The notes: generated from the letters alone by a model not told the origin. DNA of 64,000 bases from Phycisphaerae bacterium (GCA_030601845.1 JAUWAY010000005.1:1-64000); one strand, 5' to 3'; counted from the first letter of the stretch, positions 1 through 8,578 are shown. Program-made: numbers and translations.

Positions 1-2
1 CG

Positions 3-95
3 ACATTCGGGGACAAGCGGGATAAATTTTGGACTTCGCTGGCCCCGTCCAAGGAAGGCCGGGTCTTCGACATTGTGAACACTCCGGATTTATGA
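3..95 (+). CDS. C-terminal end of an unknown protein (5'-truncated by window edge)
   Basis: An open frame runs from the window edge to a TGA at 93-95 and encodes about 30 residues ending DIVNTPDL. The composition is protein-like (FWTSLAPSKEGRVFD), so this may be the tail of a real gene. It is too short to assign a family, and it could be chance. Confidence 0.3.
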   Translation, partial: TFGDKRDKFWTSLAPSKEGRVFDIVNTPDL

Positions 96-685
96 TACCA
101 GCTTTCGCGGGCACAAGTTGACGATTTATTATGACACTAATTCATTAGTTAGATACGTATTATACTACATTTAATGTTTGATGTAAAGTGAAAAATTGTG
201 TATCCACACAAATTCTAAATCCTAAGCTCTAAATCCTAAACAAATTCGAATTACCGAAATCAGAAATTCAAAACAGAAGATTTCGTGGAACAGGGATTTG
301 GGAGATTGTCCACGTACCAAATTTAAAAAACAAAATTGGTGCGGGATATCCCTGTACCATTCGGTGCAGGGTTTACGCTCATTCTGAGCTTGAGAAATTC
401 TGGAGCCCGTTAGAAATGGGATGACAGAGGTGTCTGCCTTGTGCTCGGCGGGCCCCGTTAGAAGTAAAGTCTTGCAGACTTCTAACCGGGCGGGGATTTC
501 TAACGGGCTGGAAAGAATCCGAAGCGAAAACACGACAACTTGAAATGTTGCGGATAAATTATTCTACTATAACTATTGTATCTACCGTGAGTTATGGTGA
601 ATATAAGTTTTTCTTCTTGACTCCTGTGAGAATATGTCGATAATTACGTGTCCTTTGACAAAATTGTTTTTATGAAAGGATTATT
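96..685. other. Intergenic, repeat-bearing spacer
   Basis: No convincing gene is seen here. The stretch holds a fragment of a dispersed repeat near 100-125 (the CTTTCGCGGGCACAAG motif, also found near 48170 and, in variant form, near 51370). It also holds the palindromic element at 404-509. The last 100 bases are AT-rich and probably contain the promoter of the small gene starting at 686. Confidence 0.5.
404..509. repeat. MITE-like palindromic element with CCCGTTAGAAAT inverted ends
   Basis: The ends AGCCCGTTAGAAAT (404-417) and ATTTCTAACGGGCT (496-509) are a perfect 14-base inverted repeat. A second, nearly perfect pair is nested inside: CCCGTTAGAAGT at 454-465 and ACTTCTAACCGG at 478-489. 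A related element with the same terminal sequence lies at 20941-21016. The structure suggests a small non-autonomous mobile or cruciform-forming repeat. No transposase is nearby. Confidence 0.6.
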
Positions 686-961
686 ATGGACGCTGATGTT
701 ACCGCTATTTTAGCTGCGATTGATGTCGTAAGCAAAAAAGTTGATAGTGCTAAAAATGAGCTTAAAGAAGATATCCAAGAGCTTAAAGGAGATATCCAAA
801 ATGTGCAGAAAACTGTTGATAAGCATACTTCTTCGCTCCAGCATATTGTTCGTGTTGTTGCCGGGCCAATGCCTGTCGCTATTAACAATATCGAGGAGAA
901 ACTCGGAATAGCAAAGACGGACTTTCCCTTAAGGTCGGTACCGGCTGAAATTTCTGGTTAA
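686..961 (+). CDS. Small predicted coiled-coil protein, function unknown
   Basis: This 91-residue protein starts with ATG after the ribosome binding site GAAAGGA. Residues from about 15 to 55 are rich in Lys, Glu, Asp and Val, with heptad spacing and a short internal repeat (ELKEDIQ, ELKGDIQ), so a coiled coil is likely. The C-terminus is less charged. No signal peptide or membrane segment is visible. A clear rho-independent terminator follows 20 bases downstream, which supports a real single-gene transcript. No family was recognised. The repeat content is mildly like phage-tail or MCP-type helical proteins, but that is not evidence of function. Confidence 0.6.
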   Translation: MDADVTAILAAIDVVSKKVDSAKNELKEDIQELKGDIQNVQKTVDKHTSSLQHIVRVVAGPMPVAINNIEEKLGIAKTDFPLRSVPAEISG

Positions 962-980
962 TATGGCTGATTCAAAAAAC

Positions 981-1019
981 AAAGGCGCAAGGTCAATCAT
1001 TTTTGCGCCTTATTTTTTT
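981..1019 (+). terminator. Rho-independent terminator
   Basis: AAGGCGCAA at 982-990 pairs with TTGCGCCTT at 1003-1011 and is followed by a T-rich run. It lies just after the small coiled-coil gene that ends at 961. Confidence 0.75.
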
Positions 1020-1124
1020 GCCTTTCCATCATTCATTTACACTCGGGATAAAATTCTGGAGAGAATCCGAAGCGATTCAACGTGAAAAGAGAAAGGAAAA
1101 AAGAGATAACATCAACGCTGAAAG

Positions 1125-2030
1125 CTATTTTGCCCTGCGTTTTCTCAGCATCATGGAACCGAGGCCGAGCAGCAAGAGCGTGGCTGGCTCGGGAATGAAA
1201 ACGCCTGAGTCCGATGTCCATGTAACACCGGCAGGTACGTCTAAGAAAGTGTATCCACCAGTATTATAAAAGTCAGAAAGCATTGATGCCGACCCATCCC
1301 TCCAGGTCATTGCGGCGCCTTTTCCTTTCAACCATGCACTAACCGTAAGGTCAACAGTCTTAGGTGAATCTAAGGTTCCTGCTGCAAGAATTTTAACTGT
1401 GAAGTCAAATGAGGCAGAAATGCTCTTTGGGGAAGTGCTGGAATAAATATGGGTATCATTAACATCGAGGCTGAATTCACCCACATTACTCGGAAAATAA
1501 CCTGGCCCAATCAATTTAAAGTTGCCAACCTCATATACATTAGATTCACCTCCATGTCTCGAACCGGATGCGGAAAGATAACCGTTCACAAAACCGGATA
1601 AAGTAACGTAAAGGTCGGAATTATATGTACCTGAAGGGATAGTTAAGTGTAGGGTATCGTTGAAAGAAGCGTCGGCAGTACCGCTTCCAGACATACCAAG
1701 ACCTTGACCTTGAGGGTCGGGGCAGTATCCAGAAACATAAGTTCCGATTAATCCCGTGGCCAAATTTGCGAAATATTGAGCCTGTCCCACCGAGCCATCG
1801 TACCCAGTATAGGTAGCCGTATCAGATACAGATGGCTGGGTGTTATTATACGAAAGTGACCTGGTGATTGGGTCTCCCCCGCCCGGGGTAGCATACGCCC
1901 AAATGCTGCCCCCAACCGAATACCCGGCGGAAGCCTGGTTCGGTATGAGAAAGCCGATAGCCATGAACAAAACCAGCGCGAACACAAATTGTCTCAGAGC
2001 AAACAAACTGATTGAAATTGACTTTTTCAT
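1125..2030 (-). CDS. PEP-CTERM sorting-domain surface protein
   Basis: This is a predicted secreted, cell-surface protein of about 301 residues. The start at 2030 is chosen because AAGGAGGAG lies 7 to 8 bases upstream; an upstream in-frame start would only add 11 residues. The N-terminus is a Sec signal peptide (MKKSISISL, hydrophobic core, cleavage near NQASA). The mature part is Gly-, Ser- and Thr-rich and probably beta-structured. The C-terminus is a classic PEP-CTERM tag: a PEPATLLLLGLGS segment and an Arg/Lys cluster. Exosortase is expected to recognise that tag and cleave it. No exosortase gene is in this window. The passenger domain was not recognised. Confidence 0.9.
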   Translation of the reverse strand: MKKSISISLFALRQFVFALVLFMAIGFLIPNQASAGYSVGGSIWAYATPGGGDPITRSLSYNNTQPSVSDTATYTGYDGSVGQAQYFANLATGLIGTYVSGYCPDPQGQGLGMSGSGTADASFNDTLHLTIPSGTYNSDLYVTLSGFVNGYLSASGSRHGGESNVYEVGNFKLIGPGYFPSNVGEFSLDVNDTHIYSSTSPKSISASFDFTVKILAAGTLDSPKTVDLTVSAWLKGKGAAMTWRDGSASMLSDFYNTGGYTFLDVPAGVTWTSDSGVFIPEPATLLLLGLGSMMLRKRRAK

Positions 2031-2370
2031 AATAGCTCCTCCTTGAAAATTATCGATTTCCATTCACCGAAAGGATTGAGTGTCTGAAAAATGGAAGAAA
2101 AAATCGCAGGAAAACCAACACACCCTAATGCATATCTCAAGTCTCTTACTCCTCCAGTTTCTCATCACTCTCACTATTCTTTTCTGCAAGTCCATTACAA
2201 CTAAAGACTCTACACCCCCTATCCGGAATATCAAGCATTAATTGCTCAAAATCCGGCATTTTTTGAAAATTTTTCAGATTTACCCGGACGAACGCTAATT
2301 TTAGCCCAAAAACCCTATTGTCTTTACAGCACGACCATTTCGGTATTACTCGGCTCGCCTTGGCCGGGCT
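2031..2370. other. Intergenic spacer upstream of the PEP-CTERM gene
   Basis: About 340 bases lie between the PEP-CTERM gene and hepT, both on the minus strand. The ribosome binding site of the PEP-CTERM gene is at about 2037-2043. I see no gene, tRNA or convincing terminator in the rest. Confidence 0.4.
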
Positions 2371-2706
2371 TCAAACAAATTGTTTTAGCAACTCAATCAA
2401 CTGCGGAATGTTTTCTCTAACTGTTTTCCAGATTCTCTCCTGCTTGATTTCTCCGTATTCATGAATCAGAACATTGCGCTGGCCTATAATCTGTCGCCAT
2501 GGGATTTCAGGATGAGCGTTGCGGAAAGAGGTGGATACCCTGCTTGCTGCTTCACCGATAATCTCCAAAGACCGTTCGACAGCAAGTTGTGTCCTTCGGT
2601 CATTCGAGTATTGGGTAAAATCCTGGTTGGAACTGAGTTGTTCTGCTGTTCGAGCAGCGTCGAGCATATCCCATAAATAACCGGCATCTCTCTGTTCAGG
2701 CTGCAT
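2371..2706 (-). CDS. hepT: HepT-like toxin (HEPN, DUF86) of an MntA/HepT module
   Basis: This 111-residue all-helical protein matches the HepT (DUF86) HEPN family. The catalytic signature RX4HXY is present as RNVLIHEY (R77, H82, Y84). In characterised MntA/HepT pairs the HEPN toxin is an RNase, and the antitoxin inactivates it by adding AMP to the tyrosine of this motif. Here the gene follows the nucleotidyltransferase gene and overlaps it by 11 bases, which is the usual order and implies translational coupling. Length is normal for the family. The motif is intact, so an active toxin is inferred. Confidence 0.9.
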   Translation of the reverse strand: MQPEQRDAGYLWDMLDAARTAEQLSSNQDFTQYSNDRRTQLAVERSLEIIGEAASRVSTSFRNAHPEIPWRQIIGQRNVLIHEYGEIKQERIWKTVRENIPQLIELLKQFV

Positions 2707-3001
2707 ATATTACCTCATTGCCGGCGAGTATTGCCTGTCTGCGAAACGGATTTCGCAATGAATCTTTTTCGACTAAATCAACCTTTCGTCCAAAAATAGC
2801 CTGAAGCTCATCAATCATATCCACAAAATCGAACAGTCCCCATCCGGCATCGTCCTTAAAACTAACCAAAACATCAACATCGCTATCGGGATGAAATTCG
2901 TCTGACAAAACAGACCCAAATAGTGCCATCTCTGAAATCTTCCATTTGAGGCAAAAATCCCCTATTTTTTTATGCGGTACTGTAATTCTAATTTGCCTCA
3001 T
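2696..3001 (-). CDS. mntA: MntA-like minimal nucleotidyltransferase antitoxin
   Basis: This 101-residue protein is a minimal nucleotidyltransferase. The GSX10DXD active-site motif is visible (G29 S30, then D41 and D43), and the likely third acidic residue is D75 in KVDLVE. In the MntA/HepT type VII toxin-antitoxin system this enzyme transfers AMP to the HEPN toxin. The gene lies directly upstream of hepT and overlaps it. The pair is self-contained, with no partner genes around it. Confidence 0.9.
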   Translation of the reverse strand: MRQIRITVPHKKIGDFCLKWKISEMALFGSVLSDEFHPDSDVDVLVSFKDDAGWGLFDFVDMIDELQAIFGRKVDLVEKDSLRNPFRRQAILAGNEVIYAA

Positions 3002-3350
3002 ATACTACCTCTACGAGATATTGTACTCATAATAAGGGCGAAAATCCAGATTTTTTTGCACTCATTTTCAAAGAAACATCCCTCGGTGAGCCGACAGTTA
3101 CTGTGATAAAGTAAACCGGTACAGCAGAAAAGTCAACTGATTTCGTGGATATCGACAAAATCATGGTAGGAAACATGTGTAACCAAAATGACGATTGTAG
3201 GCAGAGCCTTCTATAAGCTGTATTCTAACAAATTTTATTCGCCTTCGCCAGAATACCCTGCAGCTTGCTGCGGGGAGCTTCATTTCCTTTGCGCAACTTT
3301 AATATGTGAAATCCGGGATATGAATTCATCGGCTGCAACACCAGCGAGGG

Positions 3351-3373
3351 AGCAGCCGAACAGCTGCTTTTTT
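3351..3373 (+). terminator. Orphan terminator-like hairpin
   Basis: AGCAGC (3351-3356) and GCTGCT (3363-3368) form a perfect stem with a 6-base loop, followed by five T. No plus-strand gene ends here, so it may close a small RNA transcribed from about 3100, or be fortuitous. Confidence 0.35.
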
Positions 3374-3435
3374 AAGCCAGATTTGATATCTTAACGAAAA
3401 TAAAGTTCAGCAGGACAGCTAAACACTCGCGATGG

Positions 3436-3513
3436 TTATTTTGCAGGCAAATCGAGGATTCTTTTGCATTTTGGGCATTTGACCTTGTTGGGTTTATAAT
3501 TTGGTGGGACCTT
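3436..3513 (-). pseudogene. Detached second copy of the C-terminal zinc ribbon of the neighbouring protease
   Basis: Read on the minus strand, this stretch encodes KKVPPNYKPNKVKCPKCKR and then ILDLPAK before a stop. It is nearly the same as the last residues of the upstream protease gene, which reads KVPPNYKADKVTCPRCKR and KLDIRKK. The copy lies directly after the real stop codon, separated only by a TTGACTATT-type repeat block. It is therefore either a tandem duplication of the gene end, or the original end displaced by the repeat. Confidence 0.7.
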
Positions 3514-3543
3514 TTTAATTGACTATTTACTATTTACTATTGA

Positions 3544-4830
3544 CTATTTTTTGCGTATGTCCAATTTCCTCTTGCAGCGGGGACAAGTAACTTTATCAGC
3601 CTTGTAGTTTGGAGGTACTTTCAACTTTAGGCCGCAGAGGCAGGTTAGAAATACGAATTGATTGACTCTTCGCATAATGTCGCCGACCTGGTGCATTTGT
3701 TTTTCGAGACGCACCTTCTTTTTAGCTTCTGCAGAGGCCTGGCGCAAAGCGATGTCCTCCTTGGTTAAAGCGGTAAGGGGAATGACTGTTTTGGCTTTTG
3801 TTATATTGCTGTAAGAATCGGAATAGTCTTTGAAAGAGGCGCCGTGGGTCATATTTCGCAGGATTCTTATTCGCTCGGAGATTGGTGGGTGAGTGCTGGT
3901 CAAGTCGGATAATTTTCTTTGCCCTTTTTTCTTGAAAGGATTGGCAATGTACATCGGAGCGGTAACTTTGTTGACGGTAGCTAATTGCGGAGATTTGTCG
4001 TTGGCGATTTTTTCGAGAGCGCCGGCAAGTCCTTCGGGGTAGCGGGTTAATCGAGCAGCGCCGGCGTCGGCCAGATACTCGCGTTTTCTTGAAAGTGCGT
4101 AGTATAACAGATAAGCCATAATGGGGGCAAGGATTGCGACGATTATGGCGATTATGAGCATAACAAGCTGGGCCTGTCCTCCGCCTTTTCCGCCGGATGA
4201 ATACCTTCGGCTTGAGCCCATCGAGCTATAGAACATACCCCTTAGAAAGACCTGTGAGAGCAGGACGATTGAGCCGAGCATTATGCCTGCGAGGGTTACA
4301 AACAGGATGTCACGGTGGAGGATATGGCTCATTTCGTGTGCAATGACACCCTGGAGCTCATCGCGGTTGAGGCGGCCAAGGAGTCCAGCGGTTACGGCGA
4401 CGGAGGCGGTTTCCGGTTTTCGTCCGGTGGCAAAGGCGTTGGGGGCGGGGTCGTTTATGATATAAACTTTTGGCATAGGCAGGCCGGCGGCGATTTTCAT
4501 TTCTTCGACTATGTTGAATAACTGGGGGTGGACGTCGTGAGTAACGGGTTTGGCTTTGCTTGCAGCTAAAAAGATTTGGTCGCCGGATGAGAAACTTATC
4601 AGTGTGAGGACAAGCCAGATTGCCGCGGCGAAAGCGATACCCCAAAGACCGGCATAATTGGTTGTAACGATGGCACGTGGCTTTTGGCCTGTTACAAAGT
4701 GCAAAACAGAAATGCCACTGGCCGGGTCAAAAATTGCGCCGATGATGTAGCCCAGGACCAACAGGACAACTGCCATCAATACCATCAGGAAGATGGAGTT
4801 TCTCTTGTTTGCTCGTATCAGTTGCCACAT
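3544..4830 (-). CDS. M48 family membrane metalloprotease (HtpX-like) with C-terminal zinc ribbon
   Basis: This is a predicted inner-membrane zinc endopeptidase of about 428 residues. There are two N-terminal membrane segments (about 12-33 and 60-80) and a pair near 170-235. The catalytic HEXXH is HEMSH (H165, E166, H169), and a downstream SRKREYLAD segment supplies the expected glutamate ligand. A Cys4 zinc ribbon (two CXC/CXXC-type knuckles, about residues 395-428) is an addition not found in standard HtpX. The start at 4830 is the first ATG; a TTG nine codons upstream is possible. The gene lies just downstream of lemA on the same strand, a common pairing in bacteria that suggests membrane-protein quality control. 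Confidence 0.88.
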   Translation of the reverse strand: MWQLIRANKRNSIFLMVLMAVVLLVLGYIIGAIFDPASGISVLHFVTGQKPRAIVTTNYAGLWGIAFAAAIWLVLTLISFSSGDQIFLAASKAKPVTHDVHPQLFNIVEEMKIAAGLPMPKVYIINDPAPNAFATGRKPETASVAVTAGLLGRLNRDELQGVIAHEMSHILHRDILFVTLAGIMLGSIVLLSQVFLRGMFYSSMGSSRRYSSGGKGGGQAQLVMLIIAIIVAILAPIMAYLLYYALSRKREYLADAGAARLTRYPEGLAGALEKIANDKSPQLATVNKVTAPMYIANPFKKKGQRKLSDLTSTHPPISERIRILRNMTHGASFKDYSDSYSNITKAKTVIPLTALTKEDIALRQASAEAKKKVRLEKQMHQVGDIMRRVNQFVFLTCLCGLKLKVPPNYKADKVTCPRCKRKLDIRKK

Positions 4831-4884
4831 TGTTAGTAACGTTAAATACCCCCCCAATAAATTAGGGGGCTAAATATATTTGAG

Positions 4885-4903
4885 CGTTGCCGTACCGGCA
4901 ACG
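4885..4903 (-). promoter_or_regulatory. Perfect hairpin between lemA and the htpX-like gene
   Basis: CGTTGCCG and CGGCAACG form a perfect 8-base stem with a TAC loop in the 166-base gap between the two genes. There is no T-run on the minus strand, so it is more likely an mRNA processing or stability element than a terminator. Confidence 0.35.
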
Positions 4904-4996
4904 GCTAAACGAAACTTGAATCCAGATTTGTTCCTTTTCCCCTTTTACATCCTTGTAAAGAATAAGGGGATTTAACAACACAGGTATCAATCATAA

Positions 4997-5551
4997 TTAA
5001 AAACTTACCTTCGGGACTTCCCGTTCGGCGGGTGCTTCGATTTCGAAGAAATCGCGCTTGGAGAAATTAAACATATTGGCGACGATGTTCGAGGGGAACA
5101 CTTGAGTCTTGTTGTTAAAGAACAAGACCTGGTCATTGTAGCTCTGCCGGGAAAAAGCGATTTTGTTTTCGGTGCTGGTAAGCTCTTCCTGGAGCGAAAG
5201 GAAGTTCTGATTGGCTTTAAGGTCGGGATAATTTTCGACGACAAGCATAAATTTACTGAGCGCTTCGCCGAGCACGCCTTCGGCTTTTGAGGCCTCGGAG
5301 ACGGTTTTTGCTCCCATAGCCTGGCTTCGGGCCTTTGTTATGGTCTCGAAGGTTTCGCGTTCGTGCTTCATATAGCCCTTTGCGGTTTCGATGAGATTGG
5401 GGATGAGGTCGTGGCGGCGTTTCAACTGGACGTCTATCTGCGACCAGGCATTGTCGACCTGGTTGCGAAGGCGAATCAGAGCGTTGTAGAAGCCGATTAA
5501 AGAAACAATGAGCAAGACCAGAACAACAGCAACAATAATCAGTGCAACCAT
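4997..5551 (-). CDS. lemA: LemA family protein
   Basis: This 184-residue protein has one N-terminal membrane anchor (residues 2-24) followed by a long helical domain. The LemA signature is clear: NQVDNAWSQIDVQLKRRHDL, LIPNLIETAKGYMKHE and SYNDQVLFFNN. Length is typical. A good ribosome binding site (AAGGAG) sits 7 bases before the ATG. LemA function is poorly known. It is frequently next to M48/HtpX proteases, as here, and is thought to act in envelope stress. Confidence 0.93.
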   Translation of the reverse strand: MVALIIVAVVLVLLIVSLIGFYNALIRLRNQVDNAWSQIDVQLKRRHDLIPNLIETAKGYMKHERETFETITKARSQAMGAKTVSEASKAEGVLGEALSKFMLVVENYPDLKANQNFLSLQEELTSTENKIAFSRQSYNDQVLFFNNKTQVFPSNIVANMFNFSKRDFFEIEAPAEREVPKVSF

Positions 5552-5564
5552 AATTATTCTCCTT

Positions 5565-5612
5565 AATTAAAGAGCGTATAGCGTTTAGCGTTTAGCGTAT
5601 AGTATCTCTTAT
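5565..5612. repeat. GCGTATAGCGTTTAGCG-type dispersed repeat
   Basis: Short tandem-like units of GCGTTTAGC and GCGTATAG lie upstream of lemA. Related units occur near 47958-48052, where the same GCGTATAG/GCGTATCG theme recurs. Confidence 0.45.
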
Positions 5613-5709
5613 CCGTTACCTATATGCAACCAGCTTGTTACAAAAAATTACAAACGGTACGAGTAAACTTTGCCATACAACAGTTTCAATTTCGCGTGCC
5701 TGCCTGCCT

Positions 5710-6444
5710 TCAGTTCCTGTCGAGGTCCTGGATGCGGATGTTGCGCCATCGCACGTGCAGGGGTTTTTCGCTTTTTGAGCCGTGGACCTGCAGTGCGATG
5801 AAGCCGGACGGTGTCATAGAATCGGTCAGGTCTGCTGCGGGGACGCCGTTGAGCCAGGTTTTGATAGAGTCTCCGACGGCCTCAATGCGAAAATGGTTCC
5901 ATTTGCCCTGCTTGAAGGCCTTTCTGGCGGGCTGGTTCTTTGTCAGGTTGTTGAGCCATCCTCGGCGTGCCTCGTCATAGATGCCGCCGGTCCATGAGCG
6001 TGGTTTTGAGCCATTCTCGACCTGGCCGTTGGCGAGGAGGTTTCGGGGCTTTTTGGTGTAGGGGGTCTGTGATGGGTCAATCTCGACCTGATAGCCGTGG
6101 ACGCGGCCGTCCTTATAGTCCTTGAGACTGTTGCTGCGGATCTGCACACCGGAATTGAGTTTCTGGTCCACCTTGAAATCCAGTTCGAGGATGAAATTGG
6201 CATAGTGTTTCTTTGTGCAGAGGAAACTGTTTGGTGTGTCCGGAACGGTGGTTCCGACGATGGCGCCATTCTCGACGTGGTAGCGTGCCTCGCCGCCGCG
6301 TTGAATCCAGCCTTTGAGGGTTTTGCCGTCAAAGAGTGGCTGCCATTTTTCGCTCTCACTTGCGGCTGGGCTTTCCGTGACAGCGCAGCCGGAGAGTACG
6401 GCAACTGCCAATAGAGCGACAACTGATTTCATTTTACCTTTCAT
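5710..6444 (-). CDS. DUF1080 / 3-keto-disaccharide hydrolase family lipoprotein
   Basis: This 244-residue exported protein has a lipoprotein signal (VAVLSGCAV) and then one concanavalin-like beta-sandwich domain of the 3-keto-disaccharide hydrolase family. Family marks are [19 protein letters not shown] and the C-terminal [10 protein letters not shown]. Characterised members hydrolyse or eliminate 3-keto sugars made by partner oxidoreductases. The gene is last in a four-gene minus-strand set with a BNR propeller protein, another DUF1080 protein and a DUF6807 protein. An alternative ATG lies 4 codons downstream. The exact substrate cannot be told. Confidence 0.88.
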   Translation of the reverse strand: MKGKMKSVVALLAVAVLSGCAVTESPAASESEKWQPLFDGKTLKGWIQRGGEARYHVENGAIVGTTVPDTPNSFLCTKKHYANFILELDFKVDQKLNSGVQIRSNSLKDYKDGRVHGYQVEIDPSQTPYTKKPRNLLANGQVENGSKPRSWTGGIYDEARRGWLNNLTKNQPARKAFKQGKWNHFRIEAVGDSIKTWLNGVPAADLTDSMTPSGFIALQVHGSKSEKPLHVRWRNIRIQDLDRN

Positions 6445-6468
6445 AACTAAACCTTTCTATATAAAGTT

Positions 6469-7842
6469 TTAATTCATTACAGCGAGCAATCGGGCGTCGG
6501 TCTTCAGGACAATATGAGTCTTATAATCTATAAAACCAATATAGGTTCCCTTCATCCAGAGAACGAAGGTTTCGCCGGGATGATAAGCGGGGACGATGGG
6601 ACGGAGGTTGTCCTCAGTTGAGTTCGAGGTGATTGGCTTCCAGGCCCAGGTGGCGCCGCTGTCAGTGGTAAGGCCTTTGAAAATTTCGTAATGCCCACTG
6701 TCATTCGGCGAGCCATCGTAAATGTTCACGTCCGATGAGATATACACTACATTAGGATTGTCGGGGTCGAGGGCGATGCCGCCGGAGTAGTATGATTGTT
6801 TGGGGTAAAGTCTCGTGCCGGCGTAGGCAATTTGATGGTCCTGCCAGCAGCGGGTTTGTCTGTTCCAGCGGGCATAGCGGTAACGATGGTCATTGGGATT
6901 GAGGTGAGTTGAGTAGGCAATTACAGGCTCAGACGATGAATTGAGCGCTATGTCCCATACCCAGGCCTCGCCGGTTGGGCTGCTGACTCCATCGTATATT
7001 TGAGTAGCCTCGGACGGCCTTATGGGCCTGTCGGCAAGATTGCAGATAAATGCGCCATCGGTGGTATAGAGTTTGCCTGCCTTATAATAAGCGTGATAGA
7101 GACTGGTTTTGTAGGGTCTGTCGGGATGACCCTCAGTAAAGGCGAAATGAATGGTGTCGATATTGTTCGAGGCGTATTTGACATAAGGTCTCTCTCGCTT
7201 GCGAAAATAGATGACGTTCTTACCTTCGCTCCAGGTCTGCCCATTATCGGTGGAGGTGGTGTAGGTAGGGTTCCAATCGATTCCCCGCCAGAACATGTAT
7301 ATTTTGTCGGCTTCGGCGCTTAGTTGAAATGGATTGGCATAGGTGAAGTTTCCGCTGACATTGACGTTGTAGGTTTGCTCGGGCTGCCAGGATGTGCCGT
7401 CATTGGGGTTGGTTGAAACGCGGTATCGCATAAGTGCATCTTTGCCGTGCCTGGTATAAAAGGCCATCAAATACCCGTCGCTGCGCACCAGGATGCCGGG
7501 CACATTGTGGTCATCGTGTTCAAAATTTCTGTGCAGCACCTTTGTTGTAACGGTACCAGCGGTAAAATCATACGTGGTTACCCGAACATCGCCTGTGCTC
7601 GTAATCGAACCAACCGTCATTTTGTTTCGGGTGTCTACGATAACCGCTCGCTCATCCTGGAACCAGCACCACGCCCCGTCTTCGACGAGTGTCAAGGTTG
7701 TTCCAGCTGTTTGTTTTTCCATAGTTGCGCAGCCGGGCAATGCCAGCGCGGCACCGGTGACCAGCGAAGACTTCACAAAATCCCGGCGGGTGAGCGTGTT
7801 TGTTTTGTTAGTTTTTCTATCTTTCGCTGGTTTTACCTTCAT
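6469..7842 (-). CDS. Tat-exported BNR_4-type beta-propeller protein, possible polysaccharide lyase
   Basis: This 457-residue protein begins with a twin-arginine signal (TRRDFVKSSLV) ending in a Cys that could be lipidated (ALALPGCA). The rest is a BNR_4 type propeller: WCWFQDERAV, HDDHNVPGIL, STDNGQTWS, and repeated Ser/Asp-box-like turns. Proteins of this fold include ulvan lyases (PL24, PL25) and rhamnose-glucuronate lyases. The HDDHN segment (about residues 107-111) and conserved Arg and Tyr could be catalytic, but this is inference. It is flanked by two DUF1080 genes with gaps of 7 and 24 bases, which suggests one operon for glycan breakdown. Confidence 0.8.
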   Translation of the reverse strand: MKVKPAKDRKTNKTNTLTRRDFVKSSLVTGAALALPGCATMEKQTAGTTLTLVEDGAWCWFQDERAVIVDTRNKMTVGSITSTGDVRVTTYDFTAGTVTTKVLHRNFEHDDHNVPGILVRSDGYLMAFYTRHGKDALMRYRVSTNPNDGTSWQPEQTYNVNVSGNFTYANPFQLSAEADKIYMFWRGIDWNPTYTTSTDNGQTWSEGKNVIYFRKRERPYVKYASNNIDTIHFAFTEGHPDRPYKTSLYHAYYKAGKLYTTDGAFICNLADRPIRPSEATQIYDGVSSPTGEAWVWDIALNSSSEPVIAYSTHLNPNDHRYRYARWNRQTRCWQDHQIAYAGTRLYPKQSYYSGGIALDPDNPNVVYISSDVNIYDGSPNDSGHYEIFKGLTTDSGATWAWKPITSNSTEDNLRPIVPAYHPGETFVLWMKGTYIGFIDYKTHIVLKTDARLLAVMN

Positions 7843-7849
7843 TGTTCGT

Positions 7850-8578
7850 TTACCTTTTTGTTTTATCGAGCGGCAGGAGCCAGATATTGCGAAACTGCAC
7901 CTTGTTGCCGTGGTCCTGAAGCAGAATGGGGCCGGGCTCGGGTCCTTCCTGTTGGCCTGCGCCTGTTTTGTTTAGTAGTTCGACATTGTTGTGAATTACG
8001 ACGCCGTTATGCAGTACGGTGATGCGCGTGTTTTTGACCTTCCTCAGGTTCTCGCCTTGCCCTTTGAACCGGGCGGCGTGGAAGGTTATGTCGAAGGTCT
8101 GCCACTGGCCCGGCTTTTCGCAGACATTTTTGTCCGGCGCCTTGAACTTGTAGAGTGCGCCGCAGTCCTGGTACTTGGCTTCGAGACCATAGGAATCCAG
8201 GATTTGAACCTCGTATCGACGCTGTATGTAAACGCCGCTGTTTCCACGGCTCTGTCCTTTGACGTTTGGCGGCAGTTGCGGGATTTTGAATTCGACGTGC
8301 AATTTGAAATCCTGGAAATTCTGTTTCGTGACGATGCCTTTTGGCCCCGGCACCTCTTTGGGGACGATTTCCATCGCGCCATTTACAATCTTCCATTGAA
8401 CGGGTTTTCCATCCTGGGTTGTCCAGTGCGAAAAATCTGAACCGTCGAAGAGCACGATGGCACCTTTCGGTGGTACCGAGGCATCAGCTTGCCACATCAT
8501 CGGTGTACAACCGGCAAAGGCCACCAGTATTCCCGAGACAACTATCGTTGCTAAAAATGCTTTCTTAAAAATTTTCAT
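7850..8578 (-). CDS. DUF1080 / 3-keto-disaccharide hydrolase family lipoprotein
   Basis: This 242-residue protein has a lipoprotein signal peptide (LVAFAGCTP) and one DUF1080 domain (IVLFDGSDFSHW, NSGVYIQRRYEVQILDS, QFRNIWLLPL). It is clearly related to, but diverged from, the gene at 5710-6444. The QILDS and GALYKF motifs are typical of the subgroup associated with sugar oxidoreductases in Planctomycetota. It lies only 7 bases upstream of the BNR gene. It probably acts outside the cytoplasmic membrane on an oxidised sugar or glycoside. Confidence 0.9.
   Translation of the reverse strand: MKIFKKAFLATIVVSGILVAFAGCTPMMWQADASVPPKGAIVLFDGSDFSHWTTQDGKPVQWKIVNGAMEIVPKEVPGPKGIVTKQNFQDFKLHVEFKIPQLPPNVKGQSRGNSGVYIQRRYEVQILDSYGLEAKYQDCGALYKFKAPDKNVCEKPGQWQTFDITFHAARFKGQGENLRKVKNTRITVLHNGVVIHNNVELLNKTGAGQQEGPEPGPILLQDHGNKVQFRNIWLLPLDKTKR

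Larger units (their letters stand above)
3002..3543. other. Intergenic spacer between mntA and the htpX-like gene
   Basis: This stretch of about 540 bases holds an orphan terminator-like hairpin at 3351-3373 and a decayed zinc-ribbon remnant at 3436-3513. A block of TTGACTATTTACTATT-type AT-rich repeat (3518-3549) abuts the stop codon of the protease gene. A short open frame at 3188-3394 was not judged real. Confidence 0.5.

Noticed and set aside
222..533. 103-codon minus-strand open frame
   Set aside because: It runs through the palindromic repeat at 404-509, has no ribosome binding site and no protein-like pattern.
3188..3394. 68-codon plus-strand open frame before the protease gene
   Set aside because: Composition is not protein-like, there is no ribosome binding site, and it runs across the hairpin at 3351-3373.
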